DNA of 64,000 nucleotides from Nocardioides ginsengisegetis (lineage in GTDB: Bacteria; Actinomycetota; Actinomycetes; Propionibacteriales; Nocardioidaceae), in assembly GCF_014138045.1 (NCBI RefSeq), contig NZ_JACGXA010000001.1, forward strand, positions 3,271,001 to 3,335,000, written 5' to 3'. Below the pieces are notes generated by a model. It saw only the letters and a program-made list of their open reading frames with translations, made no database searches and was not told the DNA's origin. Positions 49,391 to 58,290 of this stretch are shown in pieces (position 1 is the stretch's first letter; each line of letters starts with the position of its first letter). The position numbers were made by a program, and so were the translations under genes.

Positions 49391-51353
49391 GAGCGGGCAC
49401 CTCCCGGGCGGGGTCAACAACAGCGTCGGGATCGGGATCGTCGGCGTCGTAGCCGGCGTCGACGGTCGAGCCGCGGCCCGGCAGCTGCGGCAACCGGGCG
49501 AGCAGCTGCGGTGCGTACCGCTTCTCCAGGAACCGGCCGGCCTTGAACAGCAGGTTGGCCAGGCCGTTGGGGTCACGAGCCAGCGCGACCGCACCGAAGC
49601 CGATGAGCGCGAGCAGCAGCCCGGCGATCGACGGGTAGTCGCTCCCCAGCACCGGCAGCAGCATCAGGCCGACCCCGCCCAACGTCGCACCGGTCACGGA
49701 CGTGACGCCGAAGACCACCGCGAGCAGCAACAGGGGCAGGCTTTGGAAGAACTGGAAGTCGGCGGCGCCGATCGTGCCGCGCAGCCCCGCGAACAGCGCA
49801 CCGGCGAGACCAGCCATGCCTGCCGACAGGCCGAACAGGCCGACCCGGAACCAGCGCATGTCCAGGCCGAGCGTGCCGCAGGCCGCCGGGCTGTCGCGCA
49901 TCGCGATCAGCACCCGACCCAGCACCCCGCGGCGGATGAAGAGCAGGAAGAAGCCCATCAGGACCAGGAAGACCGTCATCACCAGGACGTAGCCGAGTGT
50001 GGAGGTGATCGAGGTGCCGAGGATCGAGAGCCGGCGCGCGGTGAGGCTGCCGTTGTAGCCGAAGGCGAAGTGGGCCTGGAAGACGAGCTTGTCCATCAGC
50101 ACCGCGAACGCCAGCGTGGACAGGGCGAGGTAGAGCCCGGTCAGCCGCAGCACCGGCAGCGCGACCAGGGCACCCACGCCGGCGGCGATCAGCGCGGACA
50201 GGACAAGCCCGGCCAGGTTGGGCTCATCGAGCTTGGCGTAGGCCAACGCTCCGACACCCGCGAAGGTGAACTGCGCCAGCGACACGTGCCCGCCGTAACC
50301 GGTGAGCAGCACCAGCGACAGCATCACCATCGCGTAGGTCGCGGCCGTGCCGAGCAGCAGCAGGCGGGCGGTCGACATGTTGCCGGTCAGCAGTGCGGTG
50401 AGGACCAGCAGCCCGACGCCCCAGCCCAGCGCCTTGGACAACGACGGCAGCGGCGCCGACACGATGCCCTTGACCTGCCCCACCCGGAGCTGGGCCTGCG
50501 GCATCGCCACGATCACCACGAACAGGAACAGCGGCGAGACCACGTTGCGCAGGTCGTTGAGCCAGCCCTCACTGGGCAGGTAGCCCGCGACGTACGACGT
50601 CAGCAGGCCCAGCGCCATCCCACCCACGAACGTCATCGGCAGGCTCTTGAGACGACCCAGCATCGCGGCGGCGTAAGCGTTCACGACCAGCAGCGTCAGC
50701 GCGTAGTAGTCCAGGCCCACGACCGAGACCAGCAGGATCCCCGACAGGGCGGCCAACGAGATGCCGATCGCCCACGCCAGCGCGGCGACCCGGTCGGGCT
50801 TGCCACCGAACAGCTTGAGCAGCTCGGGGTTGTCGACCGAGGCCCGCATCGCGGTGCCGATCCGGGTGCGGGTCAGCAGCACGTAGAGCCCGACCGCGAC
50901 CGCGACCGCGACCAGGATCGTGATGATCTGGTGGGCGGTCACGAACGTGTCGCCGAGCTGGATGCCGTGGCCGGGCATGAACGGCGCCACCGAGCGAGCC
51001 TCCGGCGGCCAGTAGTAGGTGGCGATGCCGATGCAGAACACCAGCATGCCCACCGTCACCACCAGCGAGACGCTCACCGGACCCTCACCGAGACCGCGCA
51101 CCACGAACCGCTGCAGGAACCACCCGATCGCCGGCGCCACCACGAACAGGACCAGGATCAGCGACAGCCACAGCGGGATCCCCTGGCGGACGCTGAAGTC
51201 CCAGAACACGAACGAGAGCACCATGCCGAAGGCGCCGTGCGCGATGTTGAAGACCCGGGTGGTGGTGTAGGTCAGCACCAGACCGGAGGCCGCGATCGCG
51301 TAGGCGGCCCCCGAGAACAGCCCGAAGATCGTGTAGGAGAAGAACGAGCTCAT
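49377..51353 (-). CDS. Fused LivH-LivM branched-chain-type ABC permease
   Basis: A 658-residue permease joining both membrane subunits. Residues 1-290 are LivH-like (SYTIFGLFSGAAYAIAASGL, FNIAHGAFGM), and residues about 315-610 are LivM-like (GYGGHVSLAQFTFAGVGALA, then GVLGRVLIAMRDSPAACGTL with the EAA-type loop). The C-terminal tail is cytosolic. It starts 7 bases after the lipoprotein stop. Fusion fixes a one-to-one LivH/LivM pair. Substrates of this family include amino acids, urea, amides and aromatic or steroid-like acids. Confidence 0.92.
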   Translation of the reverse strand: MSSFFSYTIFGLFSGAAYAIAASGLVLTYTTTRVFNIAHGAFGMVLSFVFWDFSVRQGIPLWLSLILVLFVVAPAIGWFLQRFVVRGLGEGPVSVSLVVTVGMLVFCIGIATYYWPPEARSVAPFMPGHGIQLGDTFVTAHQIITILVAVAVAVGLYVLLTRTRIGTAMRASVDNPELLKLFGGKPDRVAALAWAIGISLAALSGILLVSVVGLDYYALTLLVVNAYAAAMLGRLKSLPMTFVGGMALGLLTSYVAGYLPSEGWLNDLRNVVSPLFLFVVIVAMPQAQLRVGQVKGIVSAPLPSLSKALGWGVGLLVLTALLTGNMSTARLLLLGTAATYAMVMLSLVLLTGYGGHVSLAQFTFAGVGALAYAKLDEPNLAGLVLSALIAAGVGALVALPVLRLTGLYLALSTLAFAVLMDKLVFQAHFAFGYNGSLTARRLSILGTSITSTLGYVLVMTVFLVLMGFFLLFIRRGVLGRVLIAMRDSPAACGTLGLDMRWFRVGLFGLSAGMAGLAGALFAGLRGTIGAADFQFFQSLPLLLLAVVFGVTSVTGATLGGVGLMLLPVLGSDYPSIAGLLLALIGFGAVALARDPNGLANLLFKAGRFLEKRYAPQLLARLPQLPGRGSTVDAGYDADDPDPDAVVDPAREVPAHVAT

Positions 51354-51359
51354 GACGCT

Positions 51360-52838
51360 CTACCCGACTCTAGTCGTGCCTGAGCAGATGTACTTGGTGC
51401 CGCCGTACGGCTTCCAGTTGCCACCTTCCAGCTGGAGGTAGCGCATGCAGCCCGCCGTGCGCTTGGAACCAACGTGCTGCGGCGCCGTCAAGCCTTGCGA
51501 GGTCCAGTTGTCGACCTTGCTCAGCGCGTCGAGGAGGGTCGCCCTGGTGAGCTTGCCGCCAAGCTTGGCGGCGGTCTCGACGAAGAGCCGCGCGGCGGAC
51601 CATGAGTAGACGCCAAAGAAGGAGGGTGAAGCACCAGGCTTGACCTGTTGAAGCCAGCTCATGTAGAGCGACAGCTCCGGGTTCGACGAAGCTTCCTCGA
51701 ACGGCGTGAAGCTCAGAGCGACCGTGGTCCCTTCGACCGCGTCCCCTCCCTGCTCGGCGTACGGGGCGGTGTAGTCGCCAGCGTCACGCAGATACAGCTT
51801 CGGCTGGTACCCCATCTGCTGCATCGTCTGCGCCATCTTCACCGATTGCTGCCAGGCCCCGAGGAACAAGACAACCTCGACACCCTTGTCCTTGAGCTGC
51901 TGGACATAGGGCGAGTAGTTGAACTCCGTGACATCGATCCCCTGGTCGTAGATGATGTCGAGACCCTGCTTGGTGAAGGCGGCCACGGCGTTGTCTGCAA
52001 TTTCCACCGCGGCACCGGCATTCATGTAGAGCAGGGCGACCTTGTCTGCGGACGAGGCATAATGCGCCTTGATGAAGGTGGGGTAGTCGTTGCTGACCTC
52101 GTTGACGTCCGAGGCGAAGCTCGAGAAGCAGGTGGAGCAGTCGTTGCGTGCCGAGGTCGCCGCGAGCGCGCGGACGTCGGGCAGACCGCAGCTCTGGGCG
52201 GTCCCGGCACCCCCGTGGTCGAACGCCGACATCGACCCGACCATCGCGAACACCTCGTCACAGGCTGCGGTGTAGGCCTGCTGGTCACCGCCGGCGTCGG
52301 TGCGGCTGTCGTAGGTATTCAGCTCCAGCTTGCGCCCGCAGATTTCGCTGGTGGCGTTGAAGTAGGCCACGAAAGCCTTCGTGGCTTCCTGCGAGGACTC
52401 AAACAGGCCGGGAATCGGTCCGGACACATCTGCGGCGTTGCCGATCGTGATCGTGTCGTCGGTGATGCCGGGCCCGTTCTTGAACCCTGCACAGGAGCCC
52501 TGCTGGCCGGAGACAGCCGGGGGCCCGTCGCCCGAACCGCTCGTGTCGCCCGAGCCGCCACTGCCGGCGTCACCGGTCGACCCCGAGCCACCGCCGCTTC
52601 CTGCGGCGCTGCCGCCCGGTAAGGTCCCAGCCGGGGAGTCACCGCTCGTCGGGAATTCACCGGAGGCTGAGCCTGCCTGGCCCGACTCCCCGTTCACCTG
52701 CGCGACGGTCCCGGGATCGAGCTGGGACCCACAGGCCGCCAGGACGAGCGCGGACACGACAAGGGCCGCAGACCGCAACCCGTGGGCCCACCCGGCGCGG
52801 CCACGGCTACGGCCTGGACGAAGACGAAGACGAAGCAT
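51360..52838 (-). CDS. ABC transporter substrate-binding lipoprotein
   Basis: A 492-residue lipoprotein. An arginine-rich n-region precedes a lipobox (VLAACGS, lipid Cys at 36). A Gly/Ser/Pro-rich tether of about 95 residues follows (about 37-130), then a periplasmic-binding-protein type I fold starting GPGITDDTITIGNAADVSGP. Extra Cys pairs (NDCSTCFSS) may form disulphides. ATG at 52838 follows GGAGG. The unusually long tether could let it span the cell wall layer, and may work with the surface protein in the same operon. Confidence 0.9.
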   Translation of the reverse strand: MLRLRLRPGRSRGRAGWAHGLRSAALVVSALVLAACGSQLDPGTVAQVNGESGQAGSASGEFPTSGDSPAGTLPGGSAAGSGGGSGSTGDAGSGGSGDTSGSGDGPPAVSGQQGSCAGFKNGPGITDDTITIGNAADVSGPIPGLFESSQEATKAFVAYFNATSEICGRKLELNTYDSRTDAGGDQQAYTAACDEVFAMVGSMSAFDHGGAGTAQSCGLPDVRALAATSARNDCSTCFSSFASDVNEVSNDYPTFIKAHYASSADKVALLYMNAGAAVEIADNAVAAFTKQGLDIIYDQGIDVTEFNYSPYVQQLKDKGVEVVLFLGAWQQSVKMAQTMQQMGYQPKLYLRDAGDYTAPYAEQGGDAVEGTTVALSFTPFEEASSNPELSLYMSWLQQVKPGASPSFFGVYSWSAARLFVETAAKLGGKLTRATLLDALSKVDNWTSQGLTAPQHVGSKRTAGCMRYLQLEGGNWKPYGGTKYICSGTTRVG

Positions 52839-52932
52839 CGGTCCTCCAACATCATGGGCAACTGAGAATCTCGGGCTCAACGAGGGCCTTCCATCGGGGG
52901 TGCGGTACGAGAGGTCGCTTCGGGGGCGCCGT

Positions 52933-53538
52933 TTACACATGGGGGGCGGCCTTGACGCGACTCGCCGTGCTGACCTTCTTGCGGTCGATTCGCGTGAGCA
53001 GGCGAAGTGTTTCCCGGCGATCCACGCGCATGCTGAGGCGCCGCACCCGGGCCGCGCGGCTCACGTGCACCAGGGCGATCCGGCGCGCGAGCCCTTCACC
53101 TGAGACGTCGCCGTCCCTCCGACAGGCATCCGCGTAGCGAACAATCGCCCTGTCGATCTCCGCGTCGTTGTGAAGAGCCAAGCTCACAGCTTCGCTGGCG
53201 GTGGCCACCCCGTAGACGCAGCCGTCGCCTGATGCCGCGTCGAGCCTCTTGCCCATCGCAATCAGCGCGCTCGCCAACTCAACCACGTCGTGGTGACGCT
53301 CGGTGGCCAGGTCTAGCAGGATCGTCGCCAGCGACGAGACCCGCAGTACGCCGAGGCTGGTGGCACTCACGATGAACTGACGCTGAGCGGTCAACTCGCA
53401 CCGCCAGAGATCAACCAGCGGGTCGTTCGCGCCCGGGTTGGGAGCAATGCCCCGAGCGGCCGGCACCTCCGCGACCGGGTACTCACTGGTCGACGAGCGA
53501 TCGAGACCGTCTGCCGTCATGTCAACAACCTCACCCAT
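52933..53538 (-). CDS. Hypothetical protein (201 aa)
   Basis: A mostly helical protein with no motif I recognise. An N-terminal low-complexity part precedes a helical body (VSSLATILLDLATERHHDVV, and AGLARRIALVHVSR-like basic stretches), and the C-terminus is very basic. No membrane segment. It lies 94 bp upstream of the lipoprotein gene on the same strand, with an inverted repeat (53566-53593) in its promoter, and could be a regulator. ATG at 53538 or 53520. Confidence 0.65.
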   Translation of the reverse strand: MGEVVDMTADGLDRSSTSEYPVAEVPAARGIAPNPGANDPLVDLWRCELTAQRQFIVSATSLGVLRVSSLATILLDLATERHHDVVELASALIAMGKRLDAASGDGCVYGVATASEAVSLALHNDAEIDRAIVRYADACRRDGDVSGEGLARRIALVHVSRAARVRRLSMRVDRRETLRLLTRIDRKKVSTASRVKAAPHV

Positions 53539-53565
53539 GAGTTACGTCTGCACGGTGGCGGACGC

Positions 53566-53593
53566 TTGACGATGGTAACTCGATTCTCGTCAA
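53566..53593. promoter_or_regulatory. Inverted repeat TTGACGA-N14-TCGTCAA
   Basis: Perfect 7-bp arms with a long spacer, 28 bp upstream of the hypothetical gene at 53538. The right arm on the minus strand also reads TTGACG, a -35-like hexamer. Confidence 0.45.
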
Positions 53594-53599
53594 CCGTAA

Positions 53600-53622
53600 A
53601 TGCCATGCTTTTCTGATGGCAT
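53600..53622. terminator. Hairpin ATGCCAT-N9-ATGGCAT
   Basis: Perfect 7-bp stem starting 10 bp after the stop of the minus-strand gene at 53632-53979. AT-rich loop, no T tract; a possible terminator. Confidence 0.4.
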
Positions 53623-53631
53623 CAGCGCACG

Positions 53632-53979
53632 TCACTTGGTTTCGAACACGGTCCGAATGCCTGCGGCTGCCGCCCGGAGCGCCTGGCCGTCCGTGATCGG
53701 TCTCCGCGTCGGCCCACGTCCGGGTGAGCTTCCGAGCACGCTGCACCTGAGACCCTCGTCGAGGCACCGGATCTGAACTGCGAGCACCACCTTGAGCGCC
53801 TTGGGACGCTCATAGGCTTTGAGATCCGGCACCGCCGGAACAGCGACCTCGACGCGACGCGTGGGGTACACGAGGGTGAGCCACGTCTGACCTTCAACGA
53901 CCTGCAGATCATCGACGTAGGCGGCGCCCCGACTCTCCGACCTGAGCTCGTCGAGAGTCAACTTCTCCACATGGTTCAT
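53632..53979 (-). CDS. Hypothetical protein (115 aa)
   Basis: Begins MNHVEKLTLDELRSESRGAA and contains a beta-rich stretch TWLTLVYPTRRVEVAVPAVP. No family recognised. It is divergent from the extended crotonase at 54132 and shares its promoter region with the palindrome 54029-54043. The ATG at 53979 has a purine-rich GGGGG stretch upstream. Confidence 0.6.
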   Translation of the reverse strand: MNHVEKLTLDELRSESRGAAYVDDLQVVEGQTWLTLVYPTRRVEVAVPAVPDLKAYERPKALKVVLAVQIRCLDEGLRCSVLGSSPGRGPTRRPITDGQALRAAAAGIRTVFETK

Positions 53980-54028
53980 GCCTGAACCCCCGCTACCGCG
54001 ACGCAAGAGACCGTCCCTTGACCGACGT

Positions 54029-54043
54029 GAGAAGCATATTCTC
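54029..54043. promoter_or_regulatory. Palindrome GAGAA-GCATA-TTCTC
   Basis: Perfect 5-bp arms in the divergent spacer of the 115-aa protein and the crotonase. Related sites at 59819-59833 (GAGAA-TTGTA-TTCTA) and 63440-63454 (GAGAA-TTGCA-TTTAC). Confidence 0.5.
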
Positions 54044-54131
54044 TCCACATGCGTATCACAATACCCTCGGCCACGGCGGCCGCTCCTTGCAGCGATGTCA
54101 CGAACCGTGTCGCGCTCGCTAGGCTCGCCAA

Positions 54132-55193
54132 GTGAGCGAGCAGTGGGGCTTGACCAGGCTCGACATCGGACCGGATGGGCGACCCGGAGCAGCCGTCCGC
54201 CGGATTCGACTCACAGACTGGTTCGACGCCCCTCTCGAACGGATCTCCGAGACCGCAGCGGCCATCAGACGTTCGCTGCCTCTCACGATTGGGATCACCT
54301 CCGAGCCTCCCCCACCAAGAGTCCGGCCGCTCATCGAAGCCCTGACTCTGACCCTGTGCAGTCCAAAGATCGTGTCCCCATCTGGCGAACTCATCCAGGT
54401 GAGCGATCCAGAGACCAGTTATGAGGGCTTGAGGGCGACGGTCGAGGCCAAACCCCAAGCTGCAGTTGCGCTCGGCCAACTGCTACGCCAGACACCCAAC
54501 CTGGAGACGACAGCCGCCCTGGCCGCAGAAGCGGCGGTGTACTCGATGCTGTTGGGCGGCAGCGAGTTCGCCGACTGGTTGTCTTGCGCAGGAGAGAGGC
54601 GAGCAGCGACCCACCTGCCGGCCGCCCCCGTGCGGCTACAACGCTCGGACAATCGCTTGAGCGTGCAGCTCGACCATCCCACCCGGCGCAACGCCCTCAG
54701 CGTGGCGATGCGGGAGGAGCTCTTCTGCGCCCTCGAACTCGCAGTGCTCGATGAGCAGATCACGAGCGTCGCACTCTCCGGAGCAGGTGAGTCGTTCTGC
54801 AGCGGCGGCGACCTCGCGGAGTTCGGCACCGCGGTCGATCTCGTCGCGGCGTACCTGGTGCGGATCGACCGGGCTCCCTGGCGCCTCTTGGACGACTTGC
54901 GGAACCGTCTGGACGAACGGCTCTGGATCAGGGTTCACGGTGCCGTGATCGGAGCGGGCGTCGAGATGGCGGCCTTCGGAGGTCGGGTCACCTGCACACA
55001 GGCGACCTACTTCCAGCTGCCCGAGATCTCCATGGGCCTCGTTCCCGGGGCGGGCGGAACGGTCAGCATCACGCGACGCATCGGTCGATGGCGGGCCGCC
55101 TGGATCATGCTCACCGGCCATCGGATGGACGCCGAGACCGCCTTGCGTTGGGGGCTCGTCGACGAGCTCGAGTCGTCGGAAGGCGAGTCGTGA
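54132..55193 (+). CDS. Crotonase-family protein with N-terminal extension
   Basis: A 353-residue protein. The C-terminal 180 residues form a crotonase core: LSVQLDHPTRRNALSVAMRE, SFCSGGDLAEFG, HGAVIGAGVEMAAFGGRVTC, and the Glu motif LPEISMGLVPGAGGTVSITR. The N-terminal 170 residues have no such motifs and end in AEAAVYSMLLGGSEFADWL, perhaps a degenerate crotonase copy. GTG start at 54132. The stop overlaps the next amidohydrolase (GTGA). Confidence 0.82.
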   Translation: MSEQWGLTRLDIGPDGRPGAAVRRIRLTDWFDAPLERISETAAAIRRSLPLTIGITSEPPPPRVRPLIEALTLTLCSPKIVSPSGELIQVSDPETSYEGLRATVEAKPQAAVALGQLLRQTPNLETTAALAAEAAVYSMLLGGSEFADWLSCAGERRAATHLPAAPVRLQRSDNRLSVQLDHPTRRNALSVAMREELFCALELAVLDEQITSVALSGAGESFCSGGDLAEFGTAVDLVAAYLVRIDRAPWRLLDDLRNRLDERLWIRVHGAVIGAGVEMAAFGGRVTCTQATYFQLPEISMGLVPGAGGTVSITRRIGRWRAAWIMLTGHRMDAETALRWGLVDELESSEGES

Positions 55194-56605
55194 CCGACAC
55201 CGCCCCGGCACTTTTCCTGCATCGGGCTGAGGTCTACGGCGTCGGGACGTTCGACTGCCGCATCCAGGGCGGCGTCATCACCCAGCTCGGACGAGGGTTG
55301 AGGGAGCAGCCCGGTGACGCGGTCGTCGATGTCCGCGGCGGAGCCCTCATCCCTGGCCTCGCGGACCATCACCTGCACCTCGCGGCGATGGCTGCGCACG
55401 ACCAGTCGATCGACCTCGCCGGGCGGCCCACGGACCTCGCACTCGCCCTCCGTGACTGCCGTCCCGACGAGAGCGGCTGGATCCGGATCGTTGGTTACGA
55501 CGACGTCGCCCACGGCGAGCTGGACCGCTACAGGCTCGACACCCTCACCGGCGACGTTCCGACGCGCGTCCAACACCGCTCAGGCGCACTCTGGATCCTC
55601 AATACAGTTGCGGTCAGCCGTCTGGAGGTGGCGGAAGCCGGGCAACCAGGCGTCGAACGAGATGGCGAAGGAGTGCCGACCGGCCGCCTGTGGCGGGCCG
55701 ACCACTGGCTCAGCGAAGCAGTCGCTCGATCCCTCCCTCGGCGTCGCGATCTCTCCCTCCGAACAGTCGGGAAACGCTTGGCGGCGTGCGGCGTCACGCA
55801 CGTCGCCGACGCAACACCAGGGGTTACCCATCTGAAGCTGGTCGCGGATGCAGTCTCCGAGGGTGCGGTGGAACAGCACGTGCTACTGATGACGACCGCT
55901 GCTTGGCCTCACGCTCACCCACGACTGACGATCGGGCCGGCGAAGCTGGTCGTTCCGGATCATGAACCCCTCGACCTCGATGGCCTGGTCGAGCAGATCC
56001 GTGGCGCGCACGCGAGGTCCCGTCCGGTCGCGATCCATTGCGTGACCCGCGCCGCGCTTGCCCTGACCCTGGCAGCCTTCGACCTGGCTGGCACGACACG
56101 AGGCGATCGCATCGAGCACGCAGCAGTCGCCGGCCACGACCTGATCGCGGAGGTGGCGAAGAGAGACCTGACCGTCGTCACTCAACCGAGCCTGGTCACC
56201 CGTCGCGGCGACGACTACTGGAACCGGTCGGATCCAGAGGATCGAGACGACCTGTGGCCGTACGCCCGCCTGCTCGACGCCGGTGTGCGTGCAGCACCGA
56301 GCAGTGACGCACCGTATGGCGACGCCGACCCCTGGGCGACTCTCGCTGCCTCCTCGAGCCGCAGGACGCGGTCGGGTCGACTGCTGGGTGCCGACGAGCG
56401 AGTCGCCGCGGACGTGGCACTCAGGGGAATGCTCTCGGCCCTCGACAACCCCGGCGGGCCGCCACGAGCGATCACCGTCGGGGCGCCCGCCGACCTCGTC
56501 GTTCTGGACCGGCCGCTCGTCGAGGCGCTCGAAGCGCCAGACAAGGGTTGCGTCCGGCTCACCCTGATCAGCGGCCGAATCGTGCACGATGCCAGCAGCT
56601 CCTAG
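55190..56605 (+). CDS. Amidohydrolase-3 family hydrolase (YtcJ-like)
   Basis: A 471-residue composite-domain metal hydrolase. The metal motif is LIPGLADHHLHLAAMAAHD near 50-68, with His in IHCVTRAALALTLA and DRIEHAAV and the C-terminal Asp region SSDAPYGDADPWATLAAS. The end ITVGAPADLVVLD is the usual beta-sandwich strand. It is coupled to the crotonase by a 4-base overlap and converges on the CoA-transferase gene with 4 bases shared. It may hydrolyse an amide, imide or lactam. Confidence 0.87.
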   Translation: MTDTAPALFLHRAEVYGVGTFDCRIQGGVITQLGRGLREQPGDAVVDVRGGALIPGLADHHLHLAAMAAHDQSIDLAGRPTDLALALRDCRPDESGWIRIVGYDDVAHGELDRYRLDTLTGDVPTRVQHRSGALWILNTVAVSRLEVAEAGQPGVERDGEGVPTGRLWRADHWLSEAVARSLPRRRDLSLRTVGKRLAACGVTHVADATPGVTHLKLVADAVSEGAVEQHVLLMTTAAWPHAHPRLTIGPAKLVVPDHEPLDLDGLVEQIRGAHARSRPVAIHCVTRAALALTLAAFDLAGTTRGDRIEHAAVAGHDLIAEVAKRDLTVVTQPSLVTRRGDDYWNRSDPEDRDDLWPYARLLDAGVRAAPSSDAPYGDADPWATLAASSSRRTRSGRLLGADERVAADVALRGMLSALDNPGGPPRAITVGAPADLVVLDRPLVEALEAPDKGCVRLTLISGRIVHDASSS

Positions 56606-57945
56606 GCACTCGATCTCGCCAGCCACCGGTCGTTGTCAGCCCCCAACCGCCGCGCGTGACCAGTCAGCTCAGGCGCGCGTGGTCCGAGAACTCGTTGCTC
56701 ATCGCCGGACCGTACGCACCTGACGAACCACGAAGTCCGCCGCCGATCGATGCGATGCGTGCCTGAGCACCCGAGCTCGGCGCCCGCGAACGCGGCTGCC
56801 ACCTGCGACATCGCGACGTCGAGCAGGTGCCCGCCGCCCGCGGCGCGGCTGGCCACGGCGGCCAGTGCCGCGATCACCCCGGTCAGTGGGTCGGCGATCG
56901 CGTCGGCGCAGAAGACTGGGCCGCAGCGGGACCTCGCCAGGAGACCGCCGGCCGCGGCAGCATCGTCACCGAAAGCGACCAGGTCGGGTCGACCGCGACC
57001 GTATCCAGTGATGGACACCCACACTGTGCCCGCACGCAGGTCGAGCTGATCGTGGGACAACCCGAGCTGGGCCAAGGCTCGGGGACGGGACGCCTCAATG
57101 ACGAAGTCCGCCGACCGAATCAGGTCCGCAACCGAGGCCCGGTCCTGGGCGAGGGTGAAGTCGACCGCAACGCTCTCCTGCCCGGCGTGCAACCAGTCGA
57201 ACAAGCGTGGCTCTCCCGCCCGCGCACCATCCGGCCGACGCGCGCTCTCGACCTTGACGACGCGGGCGCCGGCGCGACCGAGGATCTGTCCACAGAGGGG
57301 TCCGGCCCACAGCGACGAGAGGTCGACGACCAGTGCGCCGTCGAGCGAGGCACCGGCCAGTGCACCGGTGATTCGCAGCGCTTTCCATGGCACCTCGACG
57401 TTGGGGACGTGCTCGGGCACCGCCGCTGCTGGGACGCCGAACAGTCGGATGCGTTCGACGAACTCGTCAGATGTGCGCGTCGCGGCAGCATCGCCCAACC
57501 GGACCCACGGATCTTTGTGCGGCATGGCCTCGAACATCGCGGGAACCGCGCGCAGGTCATCCGCACGAACGAGACTGACAGCCGCCCAACCATCCCGGGT
57601 CCTGACCAGACCACTGCCTCTTCCCACCGACTTGCGCGGTGGGACCGCCGGCCTAAGGCCGGCGCGAGCGCCGAGCACCGTGGTCGGCTCCATACCCGCT
57701 TCGGTCCCCAGCCTGGCAGTCAACCTGCGCAGATGCGCGTCGACAGCAGCCAGCATCGGTACAACCGGCCCAGGAGCCAGGGTGGGCTCGGTAGAACCGA
57801 TGAGCATCATCGCGCCGGAGGCCGCCCAGGACAGATGCGGACAACGGCTAGTCATCGGGACCTGAAGGGACGGACCCTGATCTCGATCGAGGTACGAGAG
57901 CCACCTCTCCACCTCATCCTCGACCGAGGCAACCGGGTGGTTCAT
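56602..57945 (-). CDS. CaiB/BaiF (type III) CoA-transferase family protein
   Basis: A 447-residue class III CoA-transferase-like protein. The canonical N-terminal motif LVVDLSSLWAGPLCGQILGR and ARVVKVESARRPDGARAG occurs only at about residues 205-245. Before it lies a 200-residue domain with SGLVRTRDGWAAVSLVRADD and FGVPAAAVPEH, which resembles the small domain that ordinarily follows. This order is known in actinobacterial paralogues, but is far from CaiB. It would move CoA between acids or racemise a branched acyl-CoA. Confidence 0.83.
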   Translation of the reverse strand: MNHPVASVEDEVERWLSYLDRDQGPSLQVPMTSRCPHLSWAASGAMMLIGSTEPTLAPGPVVPMLAAVDAHLRRLTARLGTEAGMEPTTVLGARAGLRPAVPPRKSVGRGSGLVRTRDGWAAVSLVRADDLRAVPAMFEAMPHKDPWVRLGDAAATRTSDEFVERIRLFGVPAAAVPEHVPNVEVPWKALRITGALAGASLDGALVVDLSSLWAGPLCGQILGRAGARVVKVESARRPDGARAGEPRLFDWLHAGQESVAVDFTLAQDRASVADLIRSADFVIEASRPRALAQLGLSHDQLDLRAGTVWVSITGYGRGRPDLVAFGDDAAAAGGLLARSRCGPVFCADAIADPLTGVIAALAAVASRAAGGGHLLDVAMSQVAAAFAGAELGCSGTHRIDRRRTSWFVRCVRSGDEQRVLGPRAPELTGHARRLGADNDRWLARSSA

Positions 57946-57950
57946 GTTGC

Positions 57951-58256
57951 TCAGTCGCTCGCCGGGAGTGGCTTGCTCTCCTTGAGGTGCAGCGCCTTTG
58001 CCCCGATGGTCAGGCCCGTCGTGCCGGCCTTGGTGACCAGCAGCTCCAGATCACCCTCCTCGCGGGTGTAACGCTTGCCCATGAGAGCGGGCTCCCCCGG
58101 CTCAGCAGTGAGCCCGGCAGTGGGCTCGCCGGAGATCTCGATCGCTGGGTGACCGCCGATGAGGAGATCGAGATCAGCGGCTGGGGCGCGGACGACAATC
58201 AGCTCGGTCGAGTCGACCTGGCTCCGCAATCGAGAGCCCGCCTTCAGGATCGCCAT
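57951..58256 (-). CDS. Small conserved-looking protein (101 aa)
   Basis: A compact protein starting MAILKAGSRLRSQVDSTELI and ending LKESKPLPASD. Glycine and charged residues alternate in a beta-rich pattern (LIGGHPAIEISGE, GKRYTREEGDLELLVTKAG). The ATG at 58256 follows AAAGGA. It is 34 bp after the CoA ligase and 5 bp before the CoA-transferase on the same strand, so all three are likely one operon. I recall similar small proteins beside actinobacterial CoA ligases but cannot give a function. Confidence 0.72.
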   Translation of the reverse strand: MAILKAGSRLRSQVDSTELIVVRAPAADLDLLIGGHPAIEISGEPTAGLTAEPGEPALMGKRYTREEGDLELLVTKAGTTGLTIGAKALHLKESKPLPASD

Positions 58257-58290
58257 GGGTTGGGTCCTTTCCGACCGGTCAACAGACCGG

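Noticed and set aside
49035..51383. A 782-codon plus-strand open frame
   Set aside because: Antisense to the Liv permease; composition (Gln/Arg/His repeats such as QHRQ) is that of a reversed hydrophobic gene, not a protein.
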